A stretch of DNA of 64,000 bases, taken from positions 6,794,001 to 6,858,000 of the forward strand of contig NC_084774.1 of assembly GCF_028858725.1 (NCBI RefSeq), given 5' to 3'. The notes beneath the pieces are model-generated. The model was not told where the DNA came from. It searched no databases and saw nothing but the letters and a program-made list of their open reading frames with translations. Shown piece by piece: positions 60,337-64,000 of this stretch (position 1 is its first letter; the number at the start of each line of letters is the position of its first letter). A program made the translations under genes and the position numbers. Source of the stretch: Colius striatus. Taxonomy: Eukaryota; Chordata; Aves; Coliiformes; Coliidae.

Positions 60337-63300
60337 CCTCTCACTTGGTAAAATTGCACATCACTTCAGGTGCAAAATCTGTTTAGATTCTATTGAGTTT
60401 TGCCTTGAAGAGCTTTGTTATTAGGGTTGAACATAACAGCCTCTTACTACCGAGGACAACCGTTGAGACTGAAAGCAATTTATCTCGACTTTCAGTTCTC
60501 CCATTGTGTTTGCAGAGTGCAGTAGATAAAAATTACTTTTGTTTGCAAAATAATCAAATTGTGTTCCAAAGCTACTAAATTCTGCTAACTGCTGTTAGTC
60601 TCTTGTTAGTCTCTTGGCAGTTCATCAGCCTGTGATCAAAACCTATGTAAAATCCAGAACTGTTGTGTGTAGAAAATGAAGACATCACCCTAAGCAGTGT
60701 TTTTTCTTCCTCTGGTTCACTTGACCAACAATGTTAAGATGCAGTTTGAGGCCGGTATCACTGTAGTCACCATTACAACACATTAACAGGAGGCAGGTGT
60801 GAAATTTGATTGTCCAGCAGCATAGAGGTGGCTTTGGGAAGTCAAACCTGCTTGAAGGAGGGACTTGCTTGATGGTAATTTGTGTAGGGGGAAAGAAGCC
60901 CTTGCTGCTGTAGCATCTTATCAGAAACTGGCAGCTTTTTTCTGTTGGCCTGAGTGGTCGTATGGCATCTCTGTGTATGTCAGGGTAAAGATACAACGGG
61001 GAATGAGCAAGAGGGAAGTTGAAATTAAATAGTAAGAATGCTGAACAAAAGCCTTACAAGTCAAGGAGTTTCAGCACCCTTTGTGTTCAACATTAAATTC
61101 ACGTTTTTTAGGCAATAGAGCTTTGCACATAAAAGGTGGAGGTGATGTTAAGTGCTAACAAACTGAAAAGCAACATAAGGGAGAGCCTTAAGATTTTTCA
61201 GTGGTTGTGGAACAGTCAGTTGAGGACTGGATTTGTTCTTTCTTGCTGCTGCTTTGGTGGTACTTTGTGGATGGATGAGAGATTTAAAGGAGAGCAGGGC
61301 CACTGCTGACAAAGGGCTCTCTGTACCCTAGCCACTGTTCTAAACAAACTTCATGAAGTTAGGAAGCTTGAAGGTAAACTCTTGGGCTCTACCTGTGTCT
61401 TGTGTGAAACTTCTAAGTTCTTTGGGAGCATGTCATCAGCAGTGCTTTTAAATGTCAAATGTTTGGCAAGGGATCCAGAGTACAAAAGGTAGTTAATGGT
61501 ATTTAGATGCAGATTGATATCTCCACTGAAAATTTCCTTTCTCTTTTTTGTGATCCATGGAGATGTGAATCCTAAAGAATGTGATTTGTTTCTTCCAACA
61601 CAAGCCTTGAGTCACTCCCTGCCTTCACTTCCAGGCTGCAGTGCTGGGGGATGAGCCTGCATTGTAAGAAGTGCAGCCCAGAGCCTGAGAACAATACTTG
61701 GGGTAGTTCTAAGTCTGAAACCACTTAGCTTATTTTATTATTTATTTTAGAAGTATTTAGCATCAGATGCCAGTCTCTACTAAATTTCTTCCTTTTTTTT
61801 CCTCCACATTGGTTTTCAATATGTTCCCAGCAATCTTTTGCAGGGCTTGCAGAACATCACAGTGTAGCTTTACTGTAGGACTCCTCAGATTCTTACAAGT
61901 GAGGCTGCTCTGAAGTAAATTGATCATTTATGGCACTTTTTAGAAATGCAGACTCAGAAGTGCAAATAAAAGTATTGTTGGTACACTGCTCTTAAAAATC
62001 ATGTGCCAAGTAAGTTATTTGCATCTGTTTTCCCAAAGAGAAGCCTCAGAAGGGTTTTACTGAAGACCTCAAGGTCTGTTGTGTTAATTGTTCTGACACA
62101 TTCATCGCTCAGGTTAAAACTTAATGGGTGTCTTGTGGGAGTGGGGAGCTGAATGCATTTCTGTTAGCTGCCGCCAACTTTGTTTTTGTTAAAACTCAGC
62201 AGAATTACCTAAATGTGCTGGAAGATACGCTTTGGGGGTTAATGGCCTGTGTGCTTCCTTCTTCTAGAACATTTTCTGAAGTTGTTTTTCCTTTTACTAC
62301 AGTGTTAAGCGATATCTGTTATTAACGTGCTATCAGGGCTACTTTGTTTACTTTGTAAAACACGAACAATTTTTAACCAGGGGACCAATGTAAAAGTGTG
62401 GGGTTTTTTAAGTGGCTTGACATAAATTGGGCACACAGCTCGTAAACATGACTGAACACAAATTCAGATTTAATTTCATTTACAACTGTGACTTCAGATA
62501 TTTGCTGGATAGTTCATTGAATTTCAACCTCCTGAGTTGCTCTGTCAGCAGAAACTGCAATAATATGTAATTATAGCAAGTACTTAACATCTCATTGACT
62601 CAAATTCCTCTGTTAATGATTTCACTGGATTCCTGTTAAAGTAATACCTGCTGAAGTAGCACAAGCCAGTGCCCTATTAGAGAAAGGCTTCAGGTCAGAT
62701 TCTTACTGATGTTGTAAATTGTGGTAGTTCTGCTAAAATTAACGGAGCTCTGACAGTGTATCTGCCTGTCTGTTATTGGGCTGCAGGGATGGGCTTTTAA
62801 TGGTACAGTGACTATTTAAGAAAAGGACAATTTAACATAGGGGTTTGGTGCTGCAGATTATTTTTCTGTGCCTTTTCAAGGTGGGATAGTTTCTTTTTCC
62901 AAGCCTGCTTTAGCTGGTTGTGGTAATACATTTCTCATATCCTTGTAAGACATGCAGTCATTCAGAAATACTTATTGGCTTATGAAATTGAATTGCCTTT
63001 GTGACTGCTAGTTTTATAGAAACTACCCCCAAGTTTTATAGAAAACCTCACACTCCAAAACACGGGACAAAAATGCTGTTTAGCATGATATATTCTACTC
63101 CTGCCTGCAGTTTTGAAGGACTGTGTCTTAGGTTTCTAAATCCAAGAGAGGATATTTGTTGTAGAAATCGGTGTTTATCACCCTGCTTTTCTGGGGCTGA
63201 CTGAAACAGCAGTGCATGACAAATATGCCCAGCTGTACCTTCTCCCTTCATGTTTGTGTTCTGAGCTGTTTAGCACTATCAGCATTTAAATATGTATCAT

Positions 63301-63490
63301 CATTAGATTTCAAGATGCTTCCTCCCATTAAAGGAGAAGGGTTTGGACTCACTGTTGTTTCAGCAGTGAGTTTGCTGCTGACCTGCTTGGAACATCTAGA
63401 AAACCAGTTTAAAACCCATTTCTCACCCACAGTAAAATTATTCCTTTTGAACAATGTTCCCAGTCGCTGTTGTCCTTGCTCTGCTATTAA

Positions 63491-63690
63491 CAGAATCACA
63501 GAATCTTAAGGGTTGGAAGGGGCCTCAAAAGATCATCCAGTCCTACCCCCCTGCCAGAGCTGGACCACCTAGAGTAGGTCACACAGGAACTGTGTGGGTT
63601 TTAAATGTCTCCATAGGAGGAGACTCCAGGGTTGTGGAGCCCCTTCCAGTGCTCCTATCATTGGACATCATTGAGAAGAGATGTCTGCTC
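63491..63690 (-). mobile_element. CR1 fragment in TOP1 intron 2, antisense to the gene
   Basis: The left end has CAGAATCACAGAATC, the reverse complement of the CR1 3' tail. It continues with GGTTGGAAGGGGCCTC, GATCATCCAGTCC and GACCACCTAGAGTAGGTCAC, all classic CR1 3'UTR phrases. After about 160 bp it jumps from the TTCCAGTGCTC segment to a CATTGAGAAGAG segment that normally lies further inside the element, so an internal deletion is likely. Strongly 5'-truncated, no coding capacity. The right limit is approximate. Confidence 0.88.
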
Positions 63691-64000
63691 TAGGGAGCTC
63701 CTGCTGCATATGCCTCTGGTGGCTTCTACTGTCTGCTGCTGAATGTTGGCATTAATACCATGTTGGAAGTGCTGTTCAGGACAGAGGAGAGAGCTTTTTC
63801 TACTACAGGCTCCTGCTATTCTGTAGTTCTCTGAACAAATTGTAGTAGTGGTTTCACAGTATGTATGAGACTACAGTATTTTTAGCACAGCATTTGTTCA
63901 AAATGTCCAGGCTGCCATAAATACTCAATAGTTTCAGTGGATTTAATCAGATTTATAGTTAGAAGTATTGTCATCTTGAATGCTTGCTTTTTAAACTAAC

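Larger units (their letters stand above)
57251..64000 (+). other. TOP1: TOP1 intron 2 (partial, runs off window)
   Basis: Starts with the consensus donor GTGAGT, phase 1. The first ~400 bp is CpG island, then the base composition falls to ordinary AT-richer intron. It holds a pyrimidine-rich block (57540-57780) with a C9 run at 57731, an AT/GT-rich low-complexity stretch near 58040-58130, a T16 run at 60321 and a CR1 fragment at 63491. I looked for a Lys/His/Asp-rich exon 3 on the + strand and did not see one, so exon 3 is taken to lie beyond 64000. Short open frames on both strands have no recognisable domains. Confidence 0.85.

Noticed and set aside
1..64000. tRNA, rRNA, snRNA genes, CRISPR arrays, bacterial operons or viral genomes
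   Set aside because: None recognised on reading both strands. The sequence is vertebrate nuclear DNA with one partial gene; no multi-gene novel system is present.

Overview
This is vertebrate nuclear DNA, most likely from a bird. Evidence: truncated CR1 non-LTR retrotransposons are the only clearly recognisable interspersed repeats, they are few (four in 64 kb), and two end in the typical CR1 3' octamer-like tail. A vertebrate CpG-island promoter is present, with GT-AG introns. There is no bacterial-style gene packing, and no RNA gene was recognised.

The only gene I can support is the 5' end of TOP1 (DNA topoisomerase I), on the + strand at the right side. Exon 1 codes MSGDQLHNDSQ (56529-56561). 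Exon 2 is a 25-nt microexon coding IEADFRAN plus one base (57226-57250). Both lie in one CpG island (about 55560-57660). Intron 2 then runs to the right edge, so the rest of the enzyme, including core and catalytic domains, lies outside the window.

The left 55.5 kb is gene-poor. In other vertebrates TOP1 is flanked upstream by a large gene-poor interval reaching to MAFB, and this window fits that layout, although MAFB itself is not visible. The interval holds three CR1 fragments (a fourth sits in TOP1 intron 2), three short MIR/CORE-SINE-like fragments, one small tandem repeat, several AT-rich repeat-free blocks that look like candidate conserved non-coding elements, and a few striking inverted repeats. 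The strongest is a 37-bp near-perfect palindrome at 50535-50571, built from two T-box-like half-sites.

The promoter area carries a CTCF-like motif, two octamer motifs, two CCAAT boxes in a near-symmetric layout, GC boxes and an NRF1 motif, with no clear TATA box. This suits a housekeeping gene. Open reading frames elsewhere are short, lack recognisable domains and often begin at non-ATG codons; I treat them as chance. I found no unknown multi-gene system in this window.
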